Positions 42,966 to 50,816 of a stretch of 64,000 nucleotides of DNA are shown piece after piece. The stretch is from assembly GCA_041658405.1 (NCBI GenBank), contig JBBAAG010000003.1, positions 1 to 64,000 of the forward strand. Reading direction: 5' to 3'. The DNA comes from Elusimicrobiota bacterium. Lineage in GTDB: Bacteria > Elusimicrobiota > UBA5214 > JBBAAG01. The notes beneath the pieces are model-generated. The model had not been told where the DNA came from and searched no databases. It saw only the letters and a list, made by a program, of their open reading frames with translations. The translations under genes were made by a program, and so were the position numbers. Every line of letters begins with the position of its first letter. The first letter of the stretch is position 1.

Positions 42966-44324
42966 CTACTTAATTTCTTCACCCGCAACCGGCACTTTTT
43001 TCTCAGTCCCGGAAGATAGTTTCTGCGGATTATAGACAATCTCTTTACTGCTACCCTTATCACCCCATTTATCTATAACCCCGAATTTTACGTAACACTC
43101 CTTCTTTTGTCCAGCAACCTTTTTTAACTGCTTAAACTTAAACACCCATGGCTGGCTGAACTCCACTGTTTCATCAAAAGTTTCCCATTTCTTTTTATCA
43201 GTACTAACCTGATAAAACATTTTCTCGGTTTTCCCGCCGCTAACTATGAACAACACATCTTTCTCAGGGTCATTTATCTCGGTTAACTCATTCCCTGAAA
43301 GATCTTTCAGAGTAACAAATATCTCCTTAGTTGCGGAAAGTTCTAATACCGGCGAGTACCCGTAATTCTCAAATATATCCCTTGCGCCTCCCCGGAGTTT
43401 CAGTGTACCCATCGGTAAATCGTTTACCGGTAACGTAAAAATGTACGGCGGTTTATAACATACCGTAGTACAGCGATTCCAACTACTCCCGTTATTATTT
43501 GACACCTCAAGCCATGCACTAACAACATTACTTCCCCGTACTGACAGAGTCACGACCTGCGCTGCAGGTAATGTTGTATGGCGTTCAGTACCAACAATAC
43601 TCACTTCCAGAGAATACACATTTTCAGGGATTAGTTTTATAGCAATTGCGGGTTCAAACACTGTCACAGGTTTCTCAAGCGCAGTCCCGGGCTCAGCCGG
43701 AGGGACACCTTTTATCCCGGTATTCAACCACGTATTAACCACGCGGCTGCCCCATCCCGCAGCAATCACCGGCGCTTTTGTAATATCCTCTAACTCCTTA
43801 GTCGGTGACCATACCGCAATATAGTTATGCTCAGGAAAACTTATTTTTTCTATAGGCACTTCCACCCAGAACCATTGCGCTTCACCTACACCTTCCAACG
43901 CATTCTGCGGATCACCCTCCCAAGGTATATCTTCGGTGGTAGTCAATAAATACGAGTTTGACCGGTCCCATGCGTGTGTTGAACTAACTGCCACCCATAT
44001 TTCGCCGGGGATAGATTTCCGCACCCATGTCGGTGTACCTATAACCCCCAGTGTTTTCATACGCCCAAGTTTTACTCCGATAAACGCTTTTGCAAACTTT
44101 CTCTGCGGTAACACCGGCAATTTTGATATCCAACAACTATTATACCCGACATACCAGTTACCGTCCCACCCGGAAGTAGCGAATAACGTGAACTCATTAG
44201 GGTTCTGTGTTTCACCCGTGATAAACGGATAATCCTGTTGCGTAAATGCTACGGCGGATACACCAAAAACCATGCAGGCCGCTAAACCAAATAATTTCAA
44301 ACCTTTAAACAAATTGTTTTTCAT
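42966..44324 (-). CDS. Secreted protein of unknown function
   Basis: A 452-residue exported protein I do not recognise. Signal peptide 1-27 (LKLFGLAACMVFGVSAVAF). The mature part looks all-beta, with two Ig-like regions: about 255-330 (VSAWLEVSNNNGSSWNRCT, like fibronectin/Ig folds that describe stress on a substrate) and 340-430 (YQVSTDKKKWETF). Trp-rich N-terminal half (YVGYNSCWISKLP, AQWFWVEVPIE). No catalytic motif. It lies between parB and ndk, 16 bp from parB, and may share its transcript. Confidence 0.65.
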   Translation of the reverse strand: MKNNLFKGLKLFGLAACMVFGVSAVAFTQQDYPFITGETQNPNEFTLFATSGWDGNWYVGYNSCWISKLPVLPQRKFAKAFIGVKLGRMKTLGVIGTPTWVRKSIPGEIWVAVSSTHAWDRSNSYLLTTTEDIPWEGDPQNALEGVGEAQWFWVEVPIEKISFPEHNYIAVWSPTKELEDITKAPVIAAGWGSRVVNTWLNTGIKGVPPAEPGTALEKPVTVFEPAIAIKLIPENVYSLEVSIVGTERHTTLPAAQVVTLSVRGSNVVSAWLEVSNNNGSSWNRCTTVCYKPPYIFTLPVNDLPMGTLKLRGGARDIFENYGYSPVLELSATKEIFVTLKDLSGNELTEINDPEKDVLFIVSGGKTEKMFYQVSTDKKKWETFDETVEFSQPWVFKFKQLKKVAGQKKECYVKFGVIDKWGDKGSSKEIVYNPQKLSSGTEKKVPVAGEEIK

Positions 44325-44339
44325 AATACACTTCTTCCC

Positions 44340-45227
44340 CTAACGCTTAACCTTTACACTAAATATTTTTATTAACCGTTCAAGATCGTCGAGGTTGTAG
44401 TAATGCACCACAATCCTACCTTTTTTACTTGTACCAACAATTTTAACTTTTGTCCCCAGTGTACGCTGTAATTCTTCACTCGCAGCAACAAGTTCTGCTT
44501 CAAGTAAACGTTTTTGCGCCTTTCCTGCACCCTTTTGCCCCTTTTTCTTTTGATTAACAATCTCCTCAACCTCACGGGTAGTCAGTTTTTCCTGGGTAAC
44601 ACGTTTTGCAACCGCCACAATCTCGGTGATATCCTCTAACGCGAGTAATGCGCGTGCCTGCCCGGGATAAAGCGTATTCTCCGCAACCATTACCTTAACT
44701 TCTTCAGGTAATTCAAGCAACCTCACGATATTCGCGACATACGGCCTGCTTTTCCCAACTTTTTTCGCTAATACATCCTGTGTTAAACCAAACGTATCCA
44801 TTGCATTTTTATACCCCTGCGCTTCCTCTAAAGGATTAAGGTCTTCACGCTGCAGGTTTTCGATTAATGCCAGGATAGATTGTTCCTCCTGCGACATTTT
44901 GTTACGTATGATAGCGGGGATAGACTTCAACCCGGCAAGTACTGCCGCACGGAGACGGCGTTCACCCGCTACGAGTTCATACTCCCCGGGTGTATCCCCG
45001 GGGATCACTAATACCGGCTGTATTACCCCTGACTCTTTTATTGATGAAACAAGGTCTTCCAACGCTTCCTTTGCAAACTTTTTCCTTGGCTGGAACCGGT
45101 TAGGTTTTATACTTTCAATAGGAATACTATTTGCAGCTTCCGACAACTCCTTACTCCCCGCGGTAGAAGCCGTTACTGCACCAGGTATTAACGACGCTAA
45201 TCCGCGCCCAAGCCGTTGCTGCGACAT
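44340..45227 (-). CDS. parB: Chromosome partitioning protein ParB/Spo0J
   Basis: A 295-residue CTP-dependent DNA clamp that loads at parS. Starts RLGRGLASLIPG (the ParA-stimulating N-terminus), then the CTP-binding pocket AGERRLRAA, the LIENLQREDLNPLEEA box, an HTH (TQDVLAKKVGKSRPYVANIVRLL) and a basic C-domain. All regions are present. parA is not adjacent on either side, which is unusual. No parS-like 16-mer was spotted nearby. Confidence 0.95.
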   Translation of the reverse strand: MSQQRLGRGLASLIPGAVTASTAGSKELSEAANSIPIESIKPNRFQPRKKFAKEALEDLVSSIKESGVIQPVLVIPGDTPGEYELVAGERRLRAAVLAGLKSIPAIIRNKMSQEEQSILALIENLQREDLNPLEEAQGYKNAMDTFGLTQDVLAKKVGKSRPYVANIVRLLELPEEVKVMVAENTLYPGQARALLALEDITEIVAVAKRVTQEKLTTREVEEIVNQKKKGQKGAGKAQKRLLEAELVAASEELQRTLGTKVKIVGTSKKGRIVVHYYNLDDLERLIKIFSVKVKR

Positions 45228-45259
45228 AATTTATCCTAAACCCCTTCTATAAATTCTGT

Positions 45260-46474
45260 TTACTTACCCTTTTTACTACGCTGCTGCGCAAAAAACTTTT
45301 TTAACCTCAACAACACGTCATGGAACCTGTTATCACGCGTCACCAATGCCAACCTAAGATACCCTTCACCGTACGTACCAAACCCCACCCCGGGTGCTAT
45401 CGCAATCCCGGTTTCCTGAATCAATAATTCAGCAAACTCCAATGAACCCATATGCTTAAACCCGTCGGGTAACGGCAACCAAAGATACATTGTTCCTTTA
45501 GGTTTTTCTATCTTTTCGTTCTCCAACCACTTAATCTTATTCAACCCGTCAACCAACATATCCCTGCGTTTACGGTACACCTGCACCTGTTGCTTCACAC
45601 AATCCTGAGGCATTGACATTGCGAACGCAGCGGTAAGCTGTATTGCAGTAAACACGCCGTAATCAACAAATGACTTAAACTTTTCCACCGGTGCGATAAT
45701 ATCCTTATTGCCTACCATATACCCCACACGCCAACCAGCCATATTATAAGTTTTTGAACACGAATTAAATTCCACCCCGACATCCATCCCCCCGTCGATC
45801 TCAAGGAATGACGGAGCAACATAATCATCAAACGTTATCTCCGAATACGCGTTGTCATAACACACAATGAGGTCATACTTTTTTGCAAACTTAACAACTT
45901 CCTCCAAAAACTTTTTGTCTTCAATCACAGCTGAAGTCGGGTTATTAGGATAATTCAGTGCCAAAACCTTTGCGCGTTTAAGGATATCATTAGGTATCTT
46001 CGTGAGGTCCGGCAAAAACTTATTCTCCGGCAATAACGGCAGGTCGTGTATAAGCCCTCCCGCGAGTATTGTACTGTTAAAATACACAGGATAACATGGG
46101 TTGGTCAGTAAAACATAATCCCCTGGATTAAGATGCGCCATCAATAAATGCGCAACGCCTTCCTTCGACCCGATAAGCGCAAGTGCTTCGTGGTTATAAT
46201 CAAGCTTAACACCAAAACGCCGTTGATAAAAATCAGTAATAGCTTTCCTGAACTTCGGCATACCCTTCGCCTGGGGGTACCTATGCGTATTAGGATGCTC
46301 CCTAACAGTTTCGCATAAACGGTCAACAACCGCTTTTGGTGTTGGTAAGTCAGGATTCCCCATCGCAAGATCAATGACATCCAACTTTTTTTTGTACGCC
46401 TGTTGTTTCAACAAATTTATCGCGTTAAACAGATACGGCGGTAAACGTTTAAGATTTTCTGAATAATGTTTCAT
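45260..46474 (-). CDS. Class I/II aminotransferase (alanine or diaminopimelate type)
   Basis: A 404-residue PLP enzyme of fold type I. YPQAKGMPKFRKAI, LNYPNNPTSAV, VCYDNAYSEITFD and the PLP-Lys site NSCSKTYNMAGWRVGY are clear. The pattern is close to the LL-diaminopimelate aminotransferase/AlaT group. The ATG at 46474 has AAGGAAG upstream and shares one base with the stop of the small membrane protein gene (TAATG), so it is translationally coupled. Amino acid specificity is uncertain. Confidence 0.9.
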   Translation of the reverse strand: MKHYSENLKRLPPYLFNAINLLKQQAYKKKLDVIDLAMGNPDLPTPKAVVDRLCETVREHPNTHRYPQAKGMPKFRKAITDFYQRRFGVKLDYNHEALALIGSKEGVAHLLMAHLNPGDYVLLTNPCYPVYFNSTILAGGLIHDLPLLPENKFLPDLTKIPNDILKRAKVLALNYPNNPTSAVIEDKKFLEEVVKFAKKYDLIVCYDNAYSEITFDDYVAPSFLEIDGGMDVGVEFNSCSKTYNMAGWRVGYMVGNKDIIAPVEKFKSFVDYGVFTAIQLTAAFAMSMPQDCVKQQVQVYRKRRDMLVDGLNKIKWLENEKIEKPKGTMYLWLPLPDGFKHMGSLEFAELLIQETGIAIAPGVGFGTYGEGYLRLALVTRDNRFHDVLLRLKKFFAQQRSKKGK

Positions 46475-46758
46475 TACAAACTTCCTTCTTTTGTAACACC
46501 ATACTCCGGCACTTTTTTTGATAGGCCCCAAAGATATGCGGTTATTAATACACAACAAAGACCGTAGATTAACTCAAACCTCGCGTAGTTAGCCCATTGC
46601 TGTAAACTAACAAACTGCCATTTATAAAACGAAAACATATTACTTTCAGGCTCACCCCAGAACATATCATACACCCCATCGGTGATTACCATCAAGCCAA
46701 ATACCAAGATAATCCATCCTGCAATACTAACCAGCCCGCGAAGTTTATATTTCTTCAT
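46474..46758 (-). CDS. Small two-helix membrane protein
   Basis: A 94-residue protein with two hydrophobic helices (LVSIAGWIILVFGLMVI and YGLCCVLITAYLWGL) joined by a Trp- and Phe-rich loop. No family recognised. Its stop overlaps the start of the aminotransferase gene by one base, so it is real and coupled. It is between HU and the aminotransferase. Confidence 0.7.
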   Translation of the reverse strand: MKKYKLRGLVSIAGWIILVFGLMVITDGVYDMFWGEPESNMFSFYKWQFVSLQQWANYARFELIYGLCCVLITAYLWGLSKKVPEYGVTKEGSL

Positions 46759-46785
46759 TTCTTTTACATCCTTAACAAAACGAAT

Positions 46786-47064
46786 CTATAACGACTTTAT
46801 CATCGCCTTTAACGCGGAATTCGGTTTAAACACCACCTTTTTCCTGGGAGGAACAATCACTTGTTCACCGGTCTTAGGATTCCGCGCTTTACGCTCCTTA
46901 GTAGTTTTAAGCTTCAACACCCCGAGCCCTGCGATAATAACTTTCCCATCGGTTCTCAACGCGTCATTAACGGCATCAACCAGCGCTTCAATCGCGCGTT
47001 GTGCTGCTGCTTTACGTATCTTCGCCTGCTGTGCGACACGTTCCACCAACCCTGCCTTTTTCAT
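46786..47064 (-). CDS. HU family nucleoid protein
   Basis: A 92-residue DNA-bending protein. ATG 47064 with AAGGAGGAG is chosen over upstream in-frame starts. It has the HU core: LVERVAQQAKIRKAAAQRAIEALVDAVNDAL, then VIIAGLGVLKLKTTKERKARNPKTG with the DNA-binding beta arm, and KVVFKPNSALKAMI. In the signature, Leu replaces Phe in the usual GFGTF. Probably a major chromosomal architectural protein. Confidence 0.93.
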   Translation of the reverse strand: MKKAGLVERVAQQAKIRKAAAQRAIEALVDAVNDALRTDGKVIIAGLGVLKLKTTKERKARNPKTGEQVIVPPRKKVVFKPNSALKAMIKSL

Positions 47065-47172
47065 CCGTTTACTCCTCCTTAACATGGATGTACATACCAG
47101 ATGCATTAACACGTTTTTGAGTATACAAAAAAAGTGTTTAATGATTCAACAACAACGTGATAAGCTTTGTAC

Positions 47173-48507
47173 TTACGAATTCACGGTCCACGCAAATAAC
47201 GCCGCGCCTTCCGCACCGGCAGTATCCGCATCGGAAACTATAAATGTTTTAATACCGCACTGCGTTAGTTTACGGAAAGAAAGTTCTTTCCTCATATATT
47301 CACCTAACAACCCCTGAACAACACCGCCGGAGAATATATAATCCTTAATCCCGGTAAGTTTATACAAATACTCAATGGCAATAACAAAATTCTTAGCAGT
47401 TGCGTACATAACCTTTTTTGCAGGAACACACCCTTTTTGCGCTGCAACGTCAATCTCACGACAGTCCTTATTTGTAATAACCCCGGTATTCCTTACACGT
47501 ACCGCAATTTTGGATAACACATCATCCGAGGACTTACTTTTACTTCCAGAATTTGCCTGAACAAATTCAAACCATTCATCAGTAAAAGACAGTACAATCC
47601 CGCGGCTAGAACACACTGACTCAATACACCCGTCTTTAATCCCGCATGTACAAGCATCCTTCACTCCTTCAAACCCGGTAATTCTAAGATGCATCTCACC
47701 TGCTGCGCCTGTGATGCCATGAAAGATTTTGTAGTTACTAACAATCCCGCCACCAACACCGGTCCCTACGGTAAATGTTATACTACCCGGCTTTTTCAAT
47801 CTCACTGCATTACGTAACCCCGCGAGGTTAGCATCATTATCGATCCATACGTTTACTAGAGGATATCCATAATCCTGTGCAAGTATTTTCGAGAGACTCC
47901 TCTCGAGCTCCAACCCGTTCCATGCGGTAAGGTTCGACAACTTTTCTATCCGCCCGTTCTCCGCGAAGCCCGGGATCCCAATACCTATACCCCTCAATCT
48001 TTGTTTGTCCAATCCCAGCATTGCGGTATCCACAAGTTTCGCGAGGTTCAGAACAATATCACCGCGTTTTTTGGGAGTAACAATTTTTGTGAACGACGAA
48101 CTCACAGGTATACTGTTTCTTAGCACCAAACATTTAATAAAAGTACCCCCGACGTCAATCCCAACAGAATAAACTTTACCCCCCCGGGAGGTATGCTTAA
48201 CACCAACTTTTTTTCTGCGGTTAAGACTAACTCCCCCTGACTTAGTTTTACTCACGGGGATCAGTTTTATTAACGGCCGGGAAAGTAAACGCGAAACATA
48301 CGGCGAAGTTCGTATTCTGTGGTTAAGACTATCCACGGTTTTGGGGTTACCCTCAACCACCACGGGCATATTTTGCCCAAAAAGATTTGCGTAACTGTTA
48401 AGTTCAGAAATAATACCGTCAATATTCCCCAACTTATTTTCAAGATAAAAAGTTTTTGTTATCTTGCGGTTAACACCGCTGATTAATACTTTAATTTTGT
48501 TTACCAT
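47173..48507 (-). CDS. ROK family sugar kinase with N-terminal extension
   Basis: A 444-residue protein. From about residue 113 it is a complete ROK kinase: VGIDVGGTFIKCLVL (phosphate-binding), IGIGIPGFAENG, WIDNDANLAGL with the catalytic Asp, GTGVGGGIV, then the zinc motif starting AGEMHLR and CTCG. The N-terminal ~110 residues (IKVLISGVNRKITKTFYL, a Ser/Arg/Lys-rich linker) are not part of the family and have no recognisable HTH. Substrate is probably glucose or another hexose. The extension's role is unknown. It is followed by lipB upstream in the same direction. Confidence 0.88.
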   Translation of the reverse strand: MVNKIKVLISGVNRKITKTFYLENKLGNIDGIISELNSYANLFGQNMPVVVEGNPKTVDSLNHRIRTSPYVSRLLSRPLIKLIPVSKTKSGGVSLNRRKKVGVKHTSRGGKVYSVGIDVGGTFIKCLVLRNSIPVSSSFTKIVTPKKRGDIVLNLAKLVDTAMLGLDKQRLRGIGIGIPGFAENGRIEKLSNLTAWNGLELERSLSKILAQDYGYPLVNVWIDNDANLAGLRNAVRLKKPGSITFTVGTGVGGGIVSNYKIFHGITGAAGEMHLRITGFEGVKDACTCGIKDGCIESVCSSRGIVLSFTDEWFEFVQANSGSKSKSSDDVLSKIAVRVRNTGVITNKDCREIDVAAQKGCVPAKKVMYATAKNFVIAIEYLYKLTGIKDYIFSGGVVQGLLGEYMRKELSFRKLTQCGIKTFIVSDADTAGAEGAALFAWTVNS

Positions 48508-48509
48508 AC

Positions 48510-49199
48510 TTAATTCCCTGATGTAATATTACCAAAAATATTGTTGTTAATAAATACTTCTTTAAACATATCCGCGACAACACTACCCGCAGCCTTAAGG
48601 CTAACCTTACACCCCAAAATCTCAGATACTGACGTCATACAATTACTTTTGAACCCACAGGGATTGACATACCTGAACTCCTTGAGATTACCCGTAATGT
48701 TTAACGCAAACCCGTGATAGGTAATCCAACGCCGTGCGGCAATACCTATGGAAGCAACTTTTTTGGTATTGACCCACACACCGGTACGGTTCTCTACGCG
48801 TACCGCATTACGAACCCCGAGTTTGCTTAGCGACATAATAAGCATATCTTCCAGTTTACGCAGGTATCCCGTTAAATCCTTCCCGTAATTACGGAGATCT
48901 ATTATGGGATACCCCACAAGCTGTCCCGGGAAGTGGATGGTTACATCACCCCCGCGTTCAATCTCAATAATTTCGCAGTTCGCAGGGATTACCACATTTT
49001 CTTTTTTCCCCCATCGCCCAAGAGTTATCACCCTTGGATGTTCGGTAAGTATGAGATAGTCAGTTTTATCGCCCTCAACTTTTCCGGTGACCAACCGTTT
49101 TTGTAGAAGATAGGTTTTGTGGTAGTTTGTTAATCCTAGATTCAATACTTTAAAGCTCACATATTTATCACTTTTATGTTGAATAACCCTACTACTCAA
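48510..49199 (-). CDS. lipB: Octanoyl-ACP:protein octanoyltransferase
   Basis: Transfers octanoate to apo-lipoyl domains, the first step of lipoate synthesis. The 229-residue frame has the substrate segment RGGDVTIHFPGQLVGYPI, the catalytic Lys in KVASIGIAARRWITYHG, and FRYVNPCGF with the catalytic Cys. The frame opens with TTG 49199 overlapping gph by 8 bp. GTG 49160 (before the FKVLNLGLTNY start typical of LipB) is also plausible. No lipA is in view. Confidence 0.93.
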   Translation of the reverse strand: MSSRVIQHKSDKYVSFKVLNLGLTNYHKTYLLQKRLVTGKVEGDKTDYLILTEHPRVITLGRWGKKENVVIPANCEIIEIERGGDVTIHFPGQLVGYPIIDLRNYGKDLTGYLRKLEDMLIMSLSKLGVRNAVRVENRTGVWVNTKKVASIGIAARRWITYHGFALNITGNLKEFRYVNPCGFKSNCMTSVSEILGCKVSLKAAGSVVADMFKEVFINNNIFGNITSGN

Positions 49200-49836
49200 A
49201 TATATTCAGCATCTGCAGTATATCGTCCAGTAAATAGTCAGGATTTGCGGACTTAACAATTTCAGCGGGATTCATCCCAAAGGTTAACCCCACGGTAAAC
49301 ATCCCCGCAGCTTTACCTGCCTGTATATCCGACGGGCTGTCACCTACCATAACACTTTTTTCAGGAGCAATACCATACTTTTTTGCTACCAGAAGTAACG
49401 GATATGGGTCGGGCTTACATTTTTCTACGTCTTCCATACCTACCACAATGTCGAACTGGTCAAGCGCACCGAGTTTCGCGAGTAGTGGTTCAGAATACTT
49501 CCTTAACTTGTTTGTGACAACAGCTTTACGTTTATTATTGTAATGCTTCAGCATATCCATCATCCCGGGGAATAGATACGTTTTATCCGCGTAATGAACA
49601 GAATAGTATTCATTAAACTTCTTTATAGCCACATTAAGATCATATTTTGTAAACGTTCCGAATGATTTTTTTAACATAACATCCTGGCCCGGCCCAATAC
49701 TAGCTGCAACTTCATCCTGCGTGCGTGACGGACATCCGAAGTATTTAAGAGCATAATTAACTCCGTCGGTAACATCCGGTTTCGTATCCGCTAATGTACC
49801 GTCAAGGTCAAAAATGAGTAACTCAATATTTTTCAT
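49192..49836 (-). CDS. HAD hydrolase, phosphoglycolate phosphatase-like
   Basis: A 214-residue HAD phosphatase: motif I LIFDLDGTLADTK, motif II VVTNKL, the Lys in EDVEKCKPDP, motif IV MVGDSPSDIQAG. A small helical cap between motif I and II matches the Gph/PGP family. ATG 49836 follows GGGAG. Precedes lipB with an 8-bp overlap. Gph removes phosphoglycolate from DNA repair; other phosphosugars are possible. Confidence 0.88.
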   Translation of the reverse strand: MKNIELLIFDLDGTLADTKPDVTDGVNYALKYFGCPSRTQDEVAASIGPGQDVMLKKSFGTFTKYDLNVAIKKFNEYYSVHYADKTYLFPGMMDMLKHYNNKRKAVVTNKLRKYSEPLLAKLGALDQFDIVVGMEDVEKCKPDPYPLLLVAKKYGIAPEKSVMVGDSPSDIQAGKAAGMFTVGLTFGMNPAEIVKSANPDYLLDDILQMLNIFE

Positions 49837-49902
49837 TATTACTCCCAACAAATAATTGAAATACCGGAATAATTATAACAAATTATAGTGAATGTTTATG
49901 TC

Positions 49903-50808
49903 TTAAAACTTAAACGCCAACGAAACCTGGTGTTTCCCTCCACCAATTAAACTGACTGGGTTGTAGTTGAAACTGTAGTCAATACTGCTTTCTACCATCT
50001 TCATTATTACGAGCCGCCACCCGATACCTAAGGCGATATTATAATACTCGTTATTCCCTGCCCCTAATCCTGCGCGTAATCCAGCTGTGCGGTTTAGCAA
50101 CAAATATTCCGCGCCAACGAGTACCCGGTAATCGTTATTCGAATTTGTTTTTACCACTCCGTCTACGTCCAACGTCAACTCCTGGATTTTGCATCCTACC
50201 CCAACCCTGTATTCCGCAGGAACGATATCGTGTTTCTTCAGCGCTATATCCGGCTGGTTAACATTCTTCCCGGTAAGCGCGAACGACAGGTTTAACAGTT
50301 CGGGTAACGTGTACAACACGCCAAAGTCTATACCCACCCCGCCCGCAGCCGTTTTTTCCGTAAACGTTGGGTCAAACCGTGTATACGCATTAGTCACATA
50401 GCTTTTACTGAGGTATTTCAAGCTCATCCCCAAATACATGTTTCGCATATACGGCACTTCCCGGCCATAAGAAAGGCTGAACACGCGTTCGCCGTACAAA
50501 CTCGAACTAAACTCTATATCGCTCACCCCTATTGTCCCTATCACAGGTATCGGATGGACATACACAACACCGCCGGCGCCGAGGTTATCGTTTAACCCGG
50601 GGTTCAACGACGTGTAGATAGCCGACACCTCCGCACGGGTAATTTTGCCCATACCGGCAACATTGTACACCACGCTGTTAGCATCATCTGCGACAGCGCT
50701 AAATGCGCCGTTCATCCCGACCGGACGCGCGCCGACTTCCGTGTACTGAAACGCTGCGAATAGTTGTTGCGGGATTATTAAGGCTAAGATTAATATTAAT
50801 TTTTTCAT
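49903..50808 (-). CDS. PorV/UPF0164-like outer membrane protein
   Basis: A 301-residue exported barrel. Signal peptide (KKLILILALIIPQQLFAAF), then the family signature VGARPVGMNGAFSAVADDAN followed by VVYNVAGM, then about a dozen amphipathic strands to the terminal AFKF. PorV in Bacteroidota carries cargo of the type IX secretion system to the cell surface. ATG 50808 has GAGGGG and overlaps the region of the SBBP stop (50817), so it is coupled to the SBBP gene that encodes a secreted protein with a gliding-type C-terminal domain. A PorV-like cargo partner role is inferred from that pairing. Confidence 0.82.
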   Translation of the reverse strand: MKKLILILALIIPQQLFAAFQYTEVGARPVGMNGAFSAVADDANSVVYNVAGMGKITRAEVSAIYTSLNPGLNDNLGAGGVVYVHPIPVIGTIGVSDIEFSSSLYGERVFSLSYGREVPYMRNMYLGMSLKYLSKSYVTNAYTRFDPTFTEKTAAGGVGIDFGVLYTLPELLNLSFALTGKNVNQPDIALKKHDIVPAEYRVGVGCKIQELTLDVDGVVKTNSNNDYRVLVGAEYLLLNRTAGLRAGLGAGNNEYYNIALGIGWRLVIMKMVESSIDYSFNYNPVSLIGGGKHQVSLAFKF

Positions 50809-50816
50809 TACACCCC

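Noticed and set aside
44340..47064. parS or origin near parB
   Set aside because: No parS-like palindrome and no dnaA, gidA or parA gene was found around it.
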